From contig CM030362.1 of NCBI GenBank assembly GCA_017893485.1, positions 257,218,744-257,282,743 of the forward strand: 64,000 nt of DNA, in the 5' to 3' direction. How positions within the stretch are numbered: the stretch's first letter is position 1; each line of letters starts with the position of its first letter. Positions 33,551 to 47,089 of this stretch are shown in pieces. Position numbers and translations under genes: made by a program. The DNA is from Hemerocallis citrina. Its lineage: Eukaryota; Streptophyta; Magnoliopsida; Asparagales; Asphodelaceae. The notes under the pieces were generated by a model, which was given only the letters and a program-made list of their open reading frames with translations, had not been told where the DNA came from and ran no database searches.

Positions 33551-35017
33551 AAGTTGTCACAAACACTATTTAAGTCTAATTAACTCGGTTCTCTGTTTTA
33601 TTAAAACATTTCGATGTTCAAAATCCATATTTTTATTTTGCTGGCACCAAAAGCCATGTAAAACTCCAGAATACATATTTTAACTTAAATTAACACCCCA
33701 GTATTTTTTAAATAATTTTTCAGTGATTTAATATACATTTCTCATACAATAATTTAAATTCCATACTACTCTCACCATATTTTAACTTAGCAATTCTCAA
33801 ACAACATTTTGATATTATAAACCACAAGAAGAAATTATAACTCCCTGTTTTTCTCCCCCTCTTTCATTAACTTAATGCATAGGACAAATTTTAATTCACT
33901 AGAACCAATACCACAATAGTTCATTTAGTGCATAAAACAATAATTTCATCTATTAGCAATTCATACTCAATTTCTACATTATCACAATCCCAATTTAACA
34001 TTTCCATAACTACAAGTAATTTGCACAACAATACTAAGAATCATGACAGTTTAACACACAATCTACCAATATTAATTTAATCATCTTGCAATCCTTTTCA
34101 AATTAGAATGTACTCTTATTAGTTTCTTTCATGCAAATTATGTCATCATTCCTAGCATGGTAACTAGAATTAGAATTAGAAAATCACCCACCTAAATTGG
34201 AGAGAAAATCACACAACTCCTAAACGAATGAGCCCTTCTCCTCCTAGATTGAGCTTGCCAAAAGAATGCTTCTTCTCCTTGTTTGAGTGCAACCCGAGCC
34301 TCCAAGGGTGATGCCGGCCTTCTTGGATGCAACACACTCAACTCTCAATCTTTACTCTCACTTCCTACTACCACAACATCTTTTACTAACAATTGTATTC
34401 TTTCACTATAGATTTGGAGAATGAAAAGTGTAAGGATAACTAGGTTAGGGGGGGGGGTATTTATACAAAAAATTGGGACAAATAGAAGGCTAGGATTGAT
34501 CTAGGAGTTAAGAAACAAGGGCTAGGATTCAATGGAAAGTTGTAGTAACCAACCATGATCACAAAAACTACCTCCCACAACTCCACTCTCACTTTTCCCT
34601 CCTAATCGTCCGGCCTCAAAAGGATGCACAAACACGTGCTAGTGCAATGCACGTGTTTCTAAAGTCCCCTATTTTGAAAAGTTGTACATTTTATTTTTAT
34701 AAAAAGTCTAAAAGGTTGTCTACACTAGAAGTTGTAATAAAAAGAAAATAAATTCATGGGCTTTTATTTAATGGGCCAAATTAGTCTACTTTTAAAAAAT
34801 AAATTAGATTTGGGCTCAAAATAAAGGAATACTTATGTTTGTTTTAAAAAAATAGGCTTTAATAAAAAAACAATAGAAAGGATATATATCTAGATGTATA
34901 CTCAATTTGTTTATGTAATGTAAATAATTATTTATACCGCAAAATTGTACGTGCACAATACGTACAAATGAATAAAAATAATCATAATTCTCATAAATGA
35001 AAATTCTGGGTATTACA

Positions 35018-35032
35018 ACACTCCCTCTTTAG
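35018..35032 (-). other. Tekay-2 polypurine tract
   Basis: On the minus strand TAAAGAGGGAGTGT ends next to the 3' LTR, matching the Tekay-1 tract. Confidence 0.8.
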
Positions 35033-35113
35033 AATAGTTCCGTCCCCGGAACTACAGTCAAGAGCGAGAAACAAAACACATACAACAAGCCAAAGAAAAG
35101 AGACAAGTACAAA

Positions 35114-38100
35114 TCAAGCAAAAAGCTCAGGATAATCCCTCAACATCCTCTCCTCTGACTCCCAAGTAGCCTCTTCAACCAAATGGTTTCTCCAGACTAC
35201 CTTGACCATCGGTATCGTCTTATTCCTCAAGACTTTCTCTCGACGATCAACAATCTCGACAGGAGACTCGATGTAATTGAGATCAAATTGCAAACCTTTC
35301 GGCACTTCAGGCAAATGATGACTCAGATCTAGAATATAACCTCTTAGCATAGATACATAAAAGACATTATGCACCTGAGATAACTCTTCCGGTAACTCAA
35401 GCCGGTAAGCAGTTTTCCCGATCCTTTTCAATATCTTATACGGTCCTATAAACCTCGGGGCTAACTTCCTGCCCTTGCCAAATCGAATCACACCTTTGCT
35501 GGGCAATAATTTCAGAAAGACGAAGTCACCTTCCTAAAACTCAAGATCCCTTTTCCGGTTGTCTGCATAGCTCTTTTGCCTACTCTGAGCCTCTACCAAC
35601 CTCTTCCTGATCAGATCAATCTTTTCAGAGGTTTGCTACACAAGCTCAGGCTCAAACAACTGACGCTCCCCAACTTCAAACCAACAAACAGGTGTCCTGC
35701 ACTTCCTGCCATACAAAGCTTCGTACGGTGCCATCCCAATGCTGGTCTGAAAACTGTTGTTGTAGGCAAACTCTACCAAAGCTAGATGCCTTTTCCAACT
35801 GCCTCCAAAGTCAAGTATACAACACCGAAGCATATTCTCAAGAATACGGTTGACTCTCTCGGTCTGCCCATCGGTTTGCAGATGAAAAGCAGTGCTGAAA
35901 TCCATCTTGGTACCCAAAGCTGTCTGAAGACTCCTCCAGAAATGCGAAGTAAACCTCGCATTTTGATTAGACACAATAGTTGACGGAACACCATGGAGCC
36001 TGACGATCTCACCAACATACAATTCAGCTAACTTGTCCATCGAAGCTGTGAGTTTCATCGTCAAGAAGTGAGCGAACTTGGTTAATTGATCGACTATAAC
36101 CCAAATCACATCATTGCCCTTAGGACTCTTGGGCAATCCCACAATGAAATCCATACTGATGTTATCCCACTTCTATTCCGAAATAGGTAACGGCTGTTAT
36201 AGACCTCCGGGTCTCTGATTCTCGACCTTGACTTGCTGACAAACCTCACACTTCGCCACAAATTCAGCCACATCCCGCTTCAAACCTGACCACCAGAAAT
36301 GCTGTTTGATGTCTTTGTACATCTTACTACTCCGAGGATGTACCGACAAAAGAGTAGTATGCACCTCCAGAAGAATATTCTCTTTCTAGTCCACCTGATC
36401 TGGAACACACAGTCTATCTCCGAACCAAAGCACTCCATCCCTAATTTGAAATCTAGGCAACCTGCCAGCACCAACTTGCTCCTTCATCTCCAAGATATCA
36501 GCATCAACCTCCTGACATGCAATAATCCTTCCATTCAGTGTAGGTTGAAGCCTCAACTGAGCTAAGGATGCTCCCAATCCTTGCAAGACAACTTCAATAC
36601 CAGCTCGATCCAAATCCTCTGCCAACTGCTCTTGCGGCTAAGTGCATCAGAAACAACATTAGCCTTCCCAGGATGATACTTGATCTCAGGTCGCATGTCC
36701 TCAAGCACTTCCAACCATCTCCGTTGCCTCAGATTCAGATCCTTATGCTAGTATATGTACTTCTAACTCTTGTGGTCTGTGTACATGTTCAATTTCTCAC
36801 TGCACACATAGTGTCTCTATTGCTTCAAGGCAAAGATAATCACAGCCAATTCCAGATCATGAGTCGGATAATTCTTCTCATGCAGTCGTAGTTGCCTAGA
36901 CCCATAAGCGATCACTTTTCCTTCTTGCAGCAAGACACAACCAAGCCCACGATGTGAAGCATCACTGTAAACATCATACTCAACACCTACTCTAGGAGAA
37001 GCCAAAATGGGTGCAGTAGTCAGCTTCTCTTTCAACTCCTGAAAGCTTGCCTCACATTGCTCGGTCCACTTGAAGTCCACATTCGTCTTGGTTAAATTAG
37101 TGAGCGGCACGGCTAACTGAGCATAACCTTGAATGAATCTCCTGTAGTATCCATTCAATCCAAGAAAACTCCTAATTTCCTTCATTGTAGTAGGCCTTGC
37201 CCAATCTCTTACTGCCTCTATTTTCTGAGGATCAGTTACCACTCCCTCCTTAGAAAGGATGTGACCTAGGAATGCCACTTCAGAATTCCAAAAATCGCAC
37301 TTGGATAGCTTGGCATACAACTCCTGCTCTTCCAGCTTCCTCAAAACTGCTACCAGATGCCCAGTGTGCTCCTCCTCCGACTTGGAGTACACGAGAATAT
37401 CGTCGATAAACACCACGACGAAGGAATCAATGAATGGCATCAGAACTCTGTTCATCATGTCCATGAAGATTGCAGGCGCATTCGTCACTCCAAATGGCAT
37501 AACTAAAAATTCGTAATGCTCATGTCGAGTTCTAAATGCAGTTTTGTGCACATCTCCAGCTTTCACTCAAACTTGATGATATCCTGATCGAAGATCTATT
37601 TTGGAGAAAACAGCAGCTCCTTGTAGACGATCGAACAAGTCATCAATTCAGGGAATAGGATACTTATTCTGAACAGTGACCTTATTCAGCTCTCGGTAAT
37701 CGATACACATCCTCATCGATCCATCTTTTTTCTTTACCAAAAGCACTGGTGCTCCTCAAGGTGACACACTAGAATGAATAAAGCCTTTCTCCAACAGTTT
37801 CTCAATCTGCCGTTTCACCTCATCCTGCTCCACAGGAGTCATCCTATACGGTGCCTTAGAAATGGGTGCACTTTCCGGTTGAATGGTGATGCTGAACTCT
37901 ACATCACGTTACGGGGGTAAACCAGGTAAATCATCCAAGAACACAGTCGGATAGTCCCGAACCACAGGAATTCCTTGCAATTCCACGGGAATCTCTTCCT
38001 TATGGATAACTGCCACCAGCCTGGAGCACTTCTTCTTCCCTTGGAAGGTGACTTCAGGTCCACCTGGAGCCTTCACTGTTACTTCCTTGGTCTTGCACTC

Positions 38101-38396
38101 GATGCTTGCACTGTACACCGACATCCAATCAATGCCAATGATAACATCGACCCCCAAGATAGTCAGCTCGATTAGATCAATTCCGAAGATTCTGTTCCCA
38201 ATCACAATCTCGCAATCCACATAGTACCGATCAGTGGTTAGAGTCTCTCCTGATGGAGTAGCTACTGCTAAGATCTTGCCTGGAAAAATCTTCAGTTCAA
38301 CTCCCAACACTTTAGCAAATTTAGGAGACACAAAAGTATGAGAGGATCCAGTATCGAACAAAACAACAGCTTTCATTCCATTCAAATAAAGTTTTC
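35114..38396 (-). pseudogene. pol: Tekay-2 Pol: protease to chromodomain (decayed)
   Basis: Reading leftward: protease (VLFDTGSSHTF, intact DTG) near 38370-38330; reverse transcriptase with catalytic FIDD near 37400; RNase H ([10 protein letters not shown] near 36950); integrase core near 35640-36150; GPY/F module and chromodomain ([15 protein letters not shown]) at 35114-35300. At least six stops or frameshifts separate the open segments (for example between 37909 and 37566, around 36800-36625, near 36180, and between 35636 and 35506). Domain order is complete, so this is a decayed full-length copy. It keeps the [13 protein letters not shown] region lost from Tekay-1. Confidence 0.9.
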
Positions 38397-38464
38397 CTGT
38401 TACATAATACACACTCATTACGTAACAGTTCACTAAATAAAGGGAAAAAGAATAACAAAAACCT

Positions 38465-39475
38465 CTAAACATCCACCCCCGTACCAGTGATGACATGATC
38501 CACCTCATCGGCATCAGCTGCAGTCAAGGCAAATACTTGCCCTTACTGGTACGGCTTCTTCCCAGTCTGTTGCATTGGTACATTGCGATTAACATTCTGC
38601 AGTTTGGGGCATGGAGATTGGTAATGTCCCGTCTCACCGCAGTTGTAGTAATTCACCGCAGGAGGTCTCACAAAATTATTTTCGGGTCCCCCAGCCACAC
38701 TGATAGAGTGCGTCCCTGTCGGTTTGAACCTTTGTGCCAATGGTTGTCCCTTGAAATTTCCAGAATTTGCGGGTCTCTTCCCAACCTGCCAGTTGTTCCT
38801 CCGATTCTGAACAACATGAAACTGCTCCATGTCTGCTTCCGTAGCTGCCGCTCGTTTGACCAGCTTGTTAAACCTCCTGATACCGAGGGGTATCATCCTG
38901 GACCTCAGGCTTGGCCTCAAACCATGCTCGAACTTACGAGCCTTCTTCGCCTCATCCATCACCAGTTTGGGAGCATACCTTGAGAGCTGTGTAAATTTGG
39001 TCTCATACTCCCTAACTGACATGTCACCCTGTTGCAGTGACAGGAACTCTATGGCCTTCTTCTCCTGGATGTCTGAAGAGAAATAATGACTGCAGAATTC
39101 CTCCAAAAATTCCTCCCAGCCAAGAACCAAGCCTCCCATCATCTGCTTCATCGACTGCCACCACACAGTCGCATCCTTCTCGAATTACAGAGTTGCCAAC
39201 TTCACCTTGCTGCCCTCCGGAGTTTTCAAAACTTCGAAGATAGTTTCTACCTGCCGGATCCAATTGTCAGCCGTGTCAGGGTCTGACTTCCACTCAAACA
39301 CTGGTTGTTTCATCCATTTAAATGATTCTACGAGTTTGATTGCTTTGGGTACTGGATTCGCAGGCACCCTTCCCTGATTATGATTCATAGCAACGGTATT
39401 GAGTGTCTGATAGACCCTTGCTAACTCCGTTACCAAGTCCAGACCTTCACCATTTCGAGCTCGTCTTCCAGCCAT
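38465..39475 (-). pseudogene. gag: Tekay-2 Gag (one nonsense codon)
   Basis: Start ATG at 39475 right after TTTGCATCAG, with an upstream in-frame ATG at 39496. Same capsid motifs as Tekay-1 (LQQGDMSVREYE, no intron there) and a zinc knuckle YNCGETGHYQSPC whose first Cys has become Tyr. A stop near 39184 interrupts it. The C terminus ends at the same TAG as in Tekay-1, 6 bases after the position of the Tekay-1 intron donor; here the donor GT reads AT. Confidence 0.87.
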
Positions 39476-39621
39476 ATTCTGATGCAAAAGATCCATTAAA
39501 TTCGTAGTATAAAACATGAACTTTTAAGTCAACATTTCCATTTCATTGAATTTCAAACTTTATACATTCGAATTCAAAACAATTCTGACATCAAAATTAA
39601 AGTAGTAGATGATACAATGGT

Positions 39622-40040
39622 CTAACTCCTACGGTTCCTCTTGGCTTCACGAAGCTCTCCCTGTAGTTCCTCCACTTCTTCCTTTAGTACATCGGTCATG
39701 TTTTTCCTCTTCTCGAGTTCCCATACCCGATGACTGAGAACTGCAAAATCATCCTTGTGTTTTGCCAACTGAGCTCCAATAGTCTGACTCTCTCCCGCAA
39801 AGTCTCTACCTGCCTCTGAAGAGACACGATGAAATTTCCCGGAACTGGTTCCTCCTTGTCAGAAGAATCATCAGATGAATCCGGAGGTGGAGTGATCTTT
39901 CGAGACTCAGGCCATTCCTCTCCATCGGAGTCTGCTTGTCCTGGGTAGTACTCTTTTCCGGAATCTGCTTGTCCAGGATAATAGTCTTCCTCAATGATAT
40001 GCCAATTGTTGTCTCCAGCAGGGTTGAAGTGATTAGCCAT
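39622..40040 (-). pseudogene. Tekay-2 pre-gag accessory ORF (one frameshift)
   Basis: Homologue of the Tekay-1 pre-gag ORF: same start (MANHF versus MADHF), same PGQADS repeat, same acidic run, and the same coiled-coil half. One small indel near 39770 shifts the frame, but the remaining codons, including the C terminus RNRRS and stop at 39622, are preserved in the next frame. The ATG at 40040 immediately follows an acceptor with a long pyrimidine tract, as in Tekay-1. Confidence 0.78.
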
Positions 40041-42570
40041 CTTAGAAAAGGGGAAGGAGAAGAATGTCAATAATAGAGCAACACAAATGTAAGTGACTTA
40101 TATTTAAATCTCTAGACTCAACACACACTCTAATGTCCACTTCTAGGGTGTCGTTTCTTATAAACTTGTACTATTTGTGAAGCGTGGCTCTGATACCACT
40201 CTGTAACGCCCCGAATTCCAAATACAACTGAATTCGAGATTTCACAGGATCTTTTCACTTCTTTCGTACAATTTACAAGGAATTTAAAACTTTTCACTTT
40301 ACATCAGAGTTACAAATGAATCTTTACATTTTACAGCAGAAGCAAAATTACAACATTTATATGAACTGAAATTACAACAACATTTGAACAATCTCTAAGC
40401 ATCAGTTCTCCTTTAATCTTTATCATGCCATTTATCCTGCATACAAAACTGTGGGTACGTCAGTTTATTCAACCGACGAATATTATACACGGCCATCCTT
40501 TCTATGCCGGAAACAGTATAATGATTTTCCATACTTAACAAACACAAACTTGATCACATATCAAACTAAGGGGAATATCCTATTGATATCGTGTTGTGAT
40601 TGTGCACTTAGTCCTTAATGCAGTTATTTATATTATGTGACACTAATGCGCACTTGTTCGGATTCTATGCATCCCATACTATATAGGTCCGAGGACAAGC
40701 CTCTTAATCGTTCTTTATCTTATAGGATTCAATCCCTCGTCATGACTTAATCTACTACTGTAACTACGATAAGTATCCTAGATATTCTATGAGTAACACG
40801 CTCATGTACAGAAAACCTGGAAGACAAACTATGCCCACATCACCAAACACCCCACAAGCGTCGCCAAGATCTCGATAATTTCGGAGCAGTGCCCACGTCA
40901 TGTCACGACGCATCGTGAAGACAAACTGTGAATCACACCCACATCGTAGACTCGAGGTCCTCATACTCGTGTTTTTCTCTCACTTTCATCACCTCTTCAC
41001 TATGTACTAATCCTTAATTTGATGAAATCATGAACAAAATCAATCTCTTAGAGTCAGCACTCTCACTAATACTGGTCTTATTTCTTTCATTTCACAATGA
41101 CCCAAACTTGGTCTTTTCAATTTCAATTATCACGTCTCTTTTCTTTCAATTGCCGGTGTGAGTCTTGGCTACACCCTAATTCTCAATTTCAATTCACAAA
41201 TCACATATTGAGTTATCACACTCAAAAGTCTCCGTTCCACAAAAATGATTTCAAAATTTCATACATGGAATCCAAATCATGCATTTCATAATCAACATTC
41301 ATTTTCACATTAAGTTCATATTACGAAACATCTAGTCAAATTGAATATTCACCAAAATCACCATTGTTACGCTATTCTTTGACAAAATAACCCATATATG
41401 AAAATCACATTTTTATTTCCTTTCCATTAATTCTTCTCTTTAATACTTATCTTAACCACCTCGTGAAATCACACATTTTTTATGAAATTATACGAGTGAG
41501 AAACCATAGTTTTCGAATGCAATTTTATCTCAAAAATACATTATATTCTAGTCCAATAACTCCCAATAAATTTTCATAGATTGTACATAATTTTAGAACA
41601 ATAAAGGCAATTTTTTCGGAATTTTTGCAAATCAAGAAACCCCCCAAAACATCGAATTTAAAAAAAGAATTTATAATTTCTGGCCATAACCAGAATTGAA
41701 CTCACAACCTCAGAGAAGACAGCCGCACAAGCCAACCACTAGACCGAGGCACGCTAGCAACAAGAAGGGGAGACAGAGAGTAATATGCTCTCTGTTCGGG
41801 TTTGGGGTATTTTTCAACCCGCACGCAAAAGAAGGTGGAAACAGGGTATCGAACCAGCGACCACAGAGCCACACACCATGCTACAGTAACGCCAGAGAGG
41901 CTCACCGACCACTTGAGCTATGAGCTCAAGTTGTCACAAACACAATTTAAGTCTAATTAACTCGGTTCTCTGTTTTATCAAAACATTTCGATGTTCAAAA
42001 ATACTTATCTTTATTTTGCTTGCACCAAAAGCCATGTAAAACTCCAGAATACATGTTTTAACTTAAATTAACACCCCAATATTTTTTAAATAATTTTTCA
42101 GTAATTTAATATATATTTTTCATACAATAATTTAAATTCCACACATCTCTCACCATATTTTAACTTAACAATTCTCAAACAACATTTTGATATTATAAAC
42201 CACAAAAAGAAATTATAACTCCTTGTTTTTCCCCCCTCTTTCATTAACTTAATGCATAGGACAAATTTTAATTTACTAGAACCAATACCACCATAGTTCA
42301 TTTAGTGCATAAAACAATAATTTCATCTATTAGCAATTCATACTGAATTTCTACATTATCACAATTCCCAATTTAACATTTCCATAACTACAAGTAATTT
42401 GCACAACAATACTAAGAATCATGACAGTTTAACACACAATCTACCAATATTAATTTAATCATCTAGCAATCCTTTTTCAAATTAGAATGTACTCTTATTA
42501 GTTTCTTTCATGCAAATTATGTCATCATTCCTATCATGGTAACTAGAATTAGAAGTAGAAAATCACCCAC
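40041..42570 (-). other. Candidate leader intron of Tekay-2
   Basis: Minus strand: donor CCAATTTAG|GTGGGTGATTT in the 5' LTR at 42570, acceptor CCCCTTTCTAAG directly before the ATG at 40040. Both sites match those of Tekay-1, in otherwise diverged sequence. Confidence 0.5.
40186..40198 (-). other. Tekay-2 primer-binding site
   Basis: Minus-strand TGGTATCAGAGCC beside the 5' LTR, initiator tRNA-Met type. Confidence 0.93.
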
Positions 42571-43440
42571 CTAAATTGGAGAGAAAATCACACAACAACT
42601 CCTAAACGAAGGAGCCCTTCTCCTCCTAGACTGAGCTTGCCAAAAGAATGCTTCTTCTCCTTGTTTGAGTGCAACCCTGCCAAAAGAATGCTTCTTCTCC
42701 ATGTTTGAGTGCAACCCGAGCCTCCAAGGGCGATGCCCGCCTTCTTGAATGCAACACACTCAACTCTCAATCTTTACTCTCACTTCCTACTACCACAACA
42801 TCTTTTACTAACAATTGTATTCTTTCACTATAGATTTGGAGAATGAAAAGTGTAAGGATAACTAGGTTGGGGGGGTATTTATACAAAAATTTGTGACAAA
42901 TAGAAGGCTAGGATTGATCTAGGAGTTAAGAAACAAGGGCGAGGATTCAATGGAAAGTTGTAGTAACCCACCATGATCACAAAAACTACCTCCCACAACT
43001 CCACTCTCTCTTTTCCCTCCAAATCGTATCTGGCCTCAAAAGGGTGCACAAACACAAGCTAGTGCGATGCACGTGTTTCTAAAGTCCCCTATTTTAAAAA
43101 ATTGTACATTTAATTTTTATAAAATGTCTCTAAAAGCTGTCTACACTGCAAGTTGTAATAAAAAGAAAATAAATTCATGGGCTTTTATTTAATGGGCCAA
43201 ATTAGTCTACTTTTAAAAATAAAATTAGATTTGGGCTCAAAATAAAGGAATACTTATGTTTGTTTAAAAAAAATAGGCTTTAATAAAAAAAAACAATAGA
43301 AAGGATATATATCTATATGTATACTCAATTTGTTTATGTAATGAAAATAATTATTTATACCGCAAAATTGCACGTGCACAATACGTACAAATGAATAAAA
43401 ATAATAATAATTCTCATAAATGAAAATTCAGGGTATTACA
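40202..43440 (-). repeat. Tekay-2 5' LTR
   Basis: 3239 bp. Pairs with 31758-35017. TATA box at 42876-42883 (minus), tRNA-like module A at 41834-41927. Carries a private 40-bp tandem duplication at 42638-42717 and a deletion of about 80 bp near 40820. Confidence 0.9.
42638..42717. repeat. 40-bp tandem duplication in the Tekay-2 5' LTR
   Basis: Two adjacent units starting TGCCAAAAGAATGCTTCTTC at 42638 and 42678; only one unit exists in the 3' LTR, so it arose after insertion. Confidence 0.9.
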
Positions 43441-43445
43441 GCCGC

Positions 43446-43719
43446 ACACTGGCGATGAAGGCGTCGACAAGCCAGAAGCACATGTCTACCATCATCGGAG
43501 AATTGGCCCTCACTCTGGGCCCAGGCAATATCAGGTCGGCATCTGAAAACATTCCCGAATTGATGGCAGATCCGCCTCGTTAAGTATGGAGATCGTCACG
43601 TCGACCTCCGAGGTCTCTCGGGAGACATTCTCCTCGAAGCTCTGCCCCATGCCGTACATAATATGCTCGGCCTGTTTGCCTGGAAGGTCCCGAACCCTCT
43701 GAAGGCCTGTTTGCCGTAC
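43446..43719 (-). pseudogene. Tat antisense gene, middle of the N-terminal half
   Basis: Lies between Tekay-2 and Tekay-3. Reads PGKQAEHIMYGMGQSFEEN, then after a frameshift LILPGPRVRANSPMMVDM and FWLVDAFI, and runs into the segment resumed at 31757. A GKQAEHIMYG-like motif appears once here and its upstream copy is cut by Tekay-3, so the source gene had a short internal duplication. Confidence 0.62.
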
Positions 43720-44143
43720 ATAATTGTAACCCCTGTTTTTCACTTTTGGTATTTTTGAGAGTATTTTTCATTTTTGTGAATTAATATTTTCTATTGTATT
43801 TTTCAGAACAATAAATTTAATTATTTTTATTCTATAATAGTTTTCTGGCAGTTTTGACCTCCTTTTGTTGATTGTGCGCCGTTTGGCCGTTTTTCGATAT
43901 TTTGAGCTCTTTTTCTCAATTTCTTGATCTTGTTCATGTATAAATATTATTTTAGGGTCATGGTGGTTTTTTAGGAGAGTTTTGACCAATTTGAGATTTT
44001 TGGCCCTTGAGGAGATTTTTAGGAGCTACAGGATTCATTGTATTTTGTATCCCCATTTGAAATCTACCTAATATCCATTACCCAATTGTATACCTATTGT
44101 TTCATATTGATATCCACTACCCATTAACCCATATTTGATCTCC

Positions 44144-44151
44144 TATATATA
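44144..44151 (+). promoter_or_regulatory. TATA box of Tekay-3 5' LTR
   Basis: TATATATA before CCCCTAATACT and a CT-rich stretch; 3' LTR copy at 52420-52427. Confidence 0.7.
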
Positions 44152-46354
44152 CCCCTAATACTAATTAATCCCTAACCCTAATATTTTTCTCTCTCCCTCT
44201 CCTATTCCATCCCGGCCTCCACTTCAAATACCCCCGGCCTGCCTTCTTCTACCCTAGGCCGACATCCTCTTCCCCTCTCTTGCCTTGGCCGACCACCCAT
44301 ACCTCCCCTGTCCATCTTTCTATACTACTTCGCCTCGATTCTACCTCGTCTCTCCTTCTTCTTGTGGCCGGCAAGCACCAAACCAGCACCACCCTCCACC
44401 AAAACAGCACCTTTACACCTCTCCCCGCTGTTTTGAGTTGTGGGCATCTTCCGCTTTGGTTCGTGTGTCAAAGAGATCAACCGTTGGAGCGTTTTGTTCG
44501 TGGGTTTCACTCGAAATCGCGTTAGAAGGCATCTTGCTCGTGGGTTTTCTTTGAAGGTTTGGATTCGTCGCGTTCGTCGACACCAAAAAGGCAAGTAACT
44601 TGTACTTAAATTTCTTAGGTTGATACAAGTCGAAAGTTCACACATAGGATAGTTTGAGACTAGAGACGACCAAAGATCATGTTTTTATTTGTGGGTTTCG
44701 TTTCTATTGTTCAAAACAGGCCATAGATGACTTAGGACATGAAGTTTGATAGGATTATGCCTTAGGAACCACCCAAACGCTATTTTGATCGCGTATGTGC
44801 CATATTGTATACCCGATGTATGTTTGAACGCCATATGAGAATATTTAGGTTTGGACATGTTAGGTACCCTCCATTATGACAATTGGACAATGGGTAGACA
44901 GCGTTTTGAATTTGGAAGAGTTTGGGTTATTTTTGTAGAAGTTATGATGTTTTGAAGTTTAGTTGAGAAATCTGGAAATTTGGATTGAACTGGATTGATT
45001 ATTGTTTTTACCTGGATTAGAGTCCGAATCTCAACATGGCTATTTCTGAGTAAATTGTAGAGGGCCGAATCTAATTTCTAATCCCACTGATTTCACCCTG
45101 TTTGGAGTTTGTATGAATTAGTTATGATTATTTTAGTAACTGTATATCGGTAGTTCCCAGATTCATTTCGGGGTAAATTTTATCACCAATTTATTTTCAA
45201 GATCCAAGTTAGACATAATTTCATGCCACAAGATTTTTTCCAGTGTTTCACCATGATGTTAGGTAGTTCCCTGATTTTTTTTAGTAATTTAAAGATGAGT
45301 TTTGTGATATGCCTTACATCCTTTTCTATAGATCGCTTTTGCTGTAAACTGCGTGTGATTGTATGTTGAATGCCGTGTTCACCTTATTTCTAATTACTAT
45401 ATGAATATTTCATGTGAGATATGAAAGTTGGGTAATTGTGTATACTTTCACCTTGTTTTGGCGGAAGTGGATTTTGATTAGCTGTTTGCAAGATATGCAT
45501 GATTTTGTACAGCGGTGTTGAAGAATTCCAGATCCATCAAAACTGTGTTATGTGTTATTTTCTATTTTTTAAAACATATCTATACTTTCTGGATAAATAT
45601 GAAAATTTATATTTTGAGACTATACATATAGGGGATTACCCAGGATTTTTCGTGGATTTAATTAATGACTTTGTATGCTGTTTTCATGTGGTTTAAGTTA
45701 TTCCCCTGTTTTCTGGCTGTACATGAAAACTGTGTTGAATTGTGTTTTGAGTCGAGAAGTTGTGAAATAGCATATGGATTTATTATTTCTGTTAGAAGCG
45801 TGTGGAAGTCTAGTTTCCAGAACCTTCGACGGATCATGATTTGCATGTCTGTAGATCTTTGAATCGCTGTTTATGTACAGACTGGTCTTGCTGTCCTGTT
45901 TATAAACATATACCATTTTGCTCGTATTTGTGAATGTTTGGTACCTATACTTGCTGATCTAATTCCCTGAGTTAAAACCTGATTATAACCTGTTAGTTTG
46001 ACATCATGTAGTACACTCTCATGCCTGTTGATGATCTTAATAATAAAAGTAACTAAGCCGGGGTTTAAGGGAAGATTCTATTAGTGGAAAAAATGGAAAT
46101 GTGTACTTGGAAGAGGACTAGTGTCTTACCTGCCTGTTTACCTGTTCCTGACCCTTTCTACAATGCTTCTTATGTAAGAAGGTGTAGAGTAGAAGAGAGC
46201 CACTGGTTCTGCCTGTTTCATGTACCCAAGTACGTTGCCCTATGGATTCCACTATGAAAATCTTACTAAACGAAATTGTTTGTTGTTGCAACCATGTAGT
46301 AAAAACTGGGATGCATGTCGTGCTACCTAGATAGTTAATAAAAAGATTAGACTT

Positions 46355-46535
46355 AACATAACCTGATTACCCTGATTATCATGTTTACCTGATACATGAT
46401 TATCCTGTTACCTGTACCTGATATTCCTGTTACCTGTTTTCCTGATACTTGATACAGATTTACCTGATTACCTGAATACCTGATAATTATACATGTTACC
46501 TGTTGACACTTGACATATGTTACCAATACCTGTTA
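46355..46535. repeat. ACCTG-type degenerate tandem repeats in Tekay-3 5' LTR
   Basis: Irregular runs of TTACCTG, ACCTGAT and CCTGATA, more than a dozen copies; repeated in the 3' LTR at about 54630-54810. Confidence 0.8.
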
Positions 46536-47076
46536 GTATATCCTGTGGTTAGATAGTGTCCATGTGCTTGTATCCTATTCTATTTGTGACCCGGACTTGC
46601 CATTGACGGGTACTGTGTTTTCTCTTTTCCTTTTTCCTGCATTCGATGATTGCAAATTTTGGTGGACAGATTCAAGAAGGTACTGGTGGTTCGCAGTATT
46701 AGTTGCTGATTATTATTTCTGTTTCCTGTTAGAACTTTATTCTGTATTCGTGAACTTGATTTATTTCTGTACTTGAGACTTAAGTATTATTTGTATTTGG
46801 GCGATGTGACCCAGAATATTTGTTTCCAGACTCTGTTTTATTTGAGAACAAGATATTTGAGTTCAATAAATTCCTGTTGGTGAAATTATCTCAATAATGC
46901 ATGTTGGTCCCACTCTTTGCTTCCGACTGTGATATATATATTGACTCTGATATACTGCCTGTGATATGTTGTAAGATTTCTGAAACAGTTTAAGGATGAT
47001 TATATTCATTCGCTGGGCTTGTGTTACGTGCCCGTATTTTGTATTTTTAGGAAGCGGGGCGTGACAGGGTTTTCAG

Positions 47077-47089
47077 TGGTATCAGAGCA
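47077..47089 (+). other. Tekay-3 primer-binding site
   Basis: TGGTATCAGAGCA, initiator tRNA-Met type, ten bases after the LTR. Confidence 0.9.

Larger units (their letters stand above)
31758..35017 (-). repeat. Tekay-2 3' LTR
   Basis: 3260 bp. On the minus strand it has a TATA box (TATTTATA on plus at 34458-34465) beside a poly-G run, CACGTG boxes near 34635 and 34660, the leader-donor sequence near 34192 and tRNA-like modules at 33457-33550 and 33304-33386. It retains about 80 bp near 32380-32460 that the 5' LTR has lost. Confidence 0.9.
31758..43440 (-). mobile_element. Tekay-2: Tekay chromovirus, minus strand
   Basis: LTRs at 31758-35017 (3') and 40202-43440 (5'), primer site, pre-gag ORF, gag and pol, all on the minus strand. 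Target duplications GCCAC (31753-31757) and GCCGC (43441-43445) differ at one base. Closely related to Tekay-1 in gene content, but with more LTR divergence and many stops and frameshifts, so it is older than Tekay-1 and Tekay-3. Confidence 0.92.
43725..47066 (+). repeat. Tekay-3 5' LTR
   Basis: TGTAACCCCTG to GGGCGTGACA. TATA box at 44144-44151 (TATATATA) followed by a CT-rich leader. A candidate leader-intron donor of the GC type (AAAAAG|GCAAGT) is at 44591. A block of short ACCTG-based repeats lies at 46355-46535. No tRNA-like boxes were recognised. Confidence 0.93.

Noticed and set aside
44280..44645. Overlapping frames of 60-106 codons in the Tekay-3 LTR, repeated near 52560-52920
   Set aside because: CT-rich leader sequence in both LTRs; frames exist on both strands with no recognisable protein.
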